Shown one piece after another: positions 41,398 to 44,300 of a DNA stretch of 64,000 nucleotides (within the stretch, counting starts at the first letter, position 1; each line of letters begins with the position of its first letter). The notes under the pieces were generated by a model. That model ran no database searches. It saw only the letters and a program-made list of their open reading frames with translations, and was not told where the DNA came from. Source of the stretch: Pteria penguin (taxonomy: Eukaryota > Mollusca > Bivalvia > Pterioida > Pteriidae). The DNA is taken from the NCBI GenBank assembly GCA_035048485.1, contig CM068585.1, positions 56,950,198 to 57,014,197 of the forward strand. The letters are read 5' to 3'. The position numbers were made by a program, and so were the translations under genes.

Positions 41398-44300
41398 CAC
41401 TCTGAAGATACATGTGACAGAGAGGCACACCAGTATCCTTTCTTTCGGATGAGACAGTAAAACTGACGTCAAATGTTGCTAAAAGCGTGGTATTTACACA
41501 TCTTCACAGCTTCGGATTGGTATGTTGCATAGGGTGAATTGTTTTCTTTTCTCCTTTATTTTCATCGAGGAGATGCCCTCAAATTATGTACTGCCAATAA
41601 CAATATAGTCAATTGCTGTACTTAACCGGTTTATTTGCCTAAACTCTCTATTTAACACATCATTAATAAATGGACATGAAATCGTAAATTCATTTTTCTG
41701 ATTTTAGTCTTAAATAGGTGTAAATGATTTTTGACGTGTTAAAAGAGAAGACAGAAAACATCTGTATGACACAAATTACTTAGGCATGCACATAAAATAT
41801 GATAATAGTAAAACTAACACAGAAAAGAGAATATTACGATACCCCCTCAGGATATTAAAGTAACACACGTCATTCAACAACGATCAGCAGGTTTCTCAAA
41901 ACGAAAGGTAAAAAATTCTTTAACACGAAACGTTAATGAAATAATATTCTAATGTCAAAAATATTTAGGAGACATCAGTAAAAGTAAACGATGATCTGTC
42001 AGTCTGTAAGCGAGCTCGGATACTTGATTTGTCGTAATCCCGACTAACAATCAGAGGGGACGAATTAGGATAAACAAAAAAAAAAAAAAAAAAATGGATA
42101 AAAGACAAGATAAAAAACAGAATAACGACATATACCAAGTGGGACGGCTTGATTTGTCCGTTATGTGAACCACTGGCAATACAAACGAGTCAGAGATATT
42201 GACAAGATAAATGTAGAGCACTAAGCTTAATAACCGGAAACTCTAAGAGCTCTAAGGGTTGAATCTTAAAAACATCAAGGCTTATGACTATTATACACTT
42301 TTGATATCTTTATCACCATATTATCTATTTGTTTTTCTTTGACAGTCGAATCGGTCTGCATCTGGATTTATTGTGACGCAGATGCCAGTGAAAGACACAG
42401 TGATTGACTTTTGGAGACTTGTACACGACCAAGAAATTACAGCCATTGTACACTTCAACTCAGATCACAAAGACAAGGTACATACCAAAAGAAAGCATTC
42501 TTCAAATTGTAGAGTTTCATGATATGAAGTATATATATATATTCCTAATGAATCGGGTTTTTTCCGCTCTTTCTCTCTTCAGTGTGAATTTTATCCAGAA
42601 TCGAACAACGAAATGAACAATGAGTTATTCTGCATCCGGTCTACGTCGGAGAATAAATACGACGAGGACGTTAATGAGAGAGAAGTTGTTCTCTGTAACA
42701 AGGTATTTTCACTCTCATTTCTTTCACAGTGTAAACACCATAAAAGGGCATGAGTATCATTTTCATGTTCATTTCGATGGCGAAGTGTGTGATACAACAA
42801 ATCAAACCACACATACATAAAAACACACACATAAACACGCACTCTCTGTCTCTGTCTGTTAATGGTAATGAAATAATTCCTTATTTATGCCGTGTATATA
42901 TTATAAAATAAAACAGAATTATTACACTCGGACATCTGAGGGGTCATTAGATGATTATCTGGGCATGTTTGTTGTAGGTCTAAGAATGCTTATCAACGGA
43001 ACGTGCAATTGGTTGGTCATCTGTATATTGAGAGGGACTACTAATCCAATGTATCGGGGGTTTTGATTGGATGAAATTATTTAATCAATCTAGAAATAGA
43101 TATTTCTTTTGCTGTAAAATCATGAACTTTAATCTCATTTGGCTAATGTAAAGAGTTTTTGACCTAAACAATTGTTGCTGTAATGAAATTTGGCAGGTTT
43201 AGAAAGACTTTCTTGACATTAATGTGGATGACCAATGATAAACCGTTAGATTTATGAAGAGGCTAGGGCTGGCAAACATTTTGATATATGGGTTATATAC
43301 ACCTGATGTAGAAAGTTATATTAATATTATATTAAATTAATATTAAGCATATTTATACTTCAAAACTTGAATATTTATGTGCTATGTTTTATTAAGGACG
43401 ATGACAAACAGAAGTCTATAAAATTAGTTTCTGTGAGATTGGGAGCTGGCAAACTCTCTACCTGCATCCAGCTAATTAAAGCAGCGTATCTGGTACTCAA
43501 CTGGCAACATGGAAACAACAGTGGACCCTGTGCAGTTGTCAGCTGGTATGCGCTTATAGTATGATTACAGTAAAGACTAATGAAAATATTTACCATCTTA
43601 ACATGTAGCAATACCAGTACTATTATGGTTGTGTATCATAGAATGTCCTGTGTTGACGAGAAATAAAGATCTTGTCGTATTCGTTTCAGTGATGGCACAA
43701 AGTCATGTGACGTGTTTTGTGCAGTCATGATCGCTATGGAAAGTTTGAGCGTGGATAATGAGGTCAATATCTTCCAGATTGCCCATCAGCTACAAATAAG
43801 AAGACCAGAATTCTTTCCCGATTGTGTAAGTATTGAAAACAACATAAACAGGAAGCAGGAAAGCGATGTATCCATTGTGCGAGAGCACAAGACAAACTTT
43901 TCCTTTATGACACGATTCGTCTGGTTTGGTCCTTAAAATTTCAGTATTTCACATATATGGCTACAGCAGTAAATGCCTGACTTACTTCTTCAAACCTGTC
44001 CTATAGAAGTTAGACCAACTAAAGTATTGAGGGTCCTGTTTTTTGCAAATTTATTGTGACAAATGTCCTTGGTTTACACTGACTGATTCTAAAGGCAGAA
44101 ATGCACCACCCAGCATTGAATGCCGGTGTTATATAGTAGTCCCCCCCCCTATTATAGCCATTTCTCCCCCGGGGAAAAAACTACTATATAGTGGATTTTT
44201 CCCCCAATGTGAAATTCCGGATTTTCTTTTTACACATACATGTAAGTAAATCCAACTTGTTACCTTGTTAACAATAAATAGATTTCTATTTAAAATAGAG

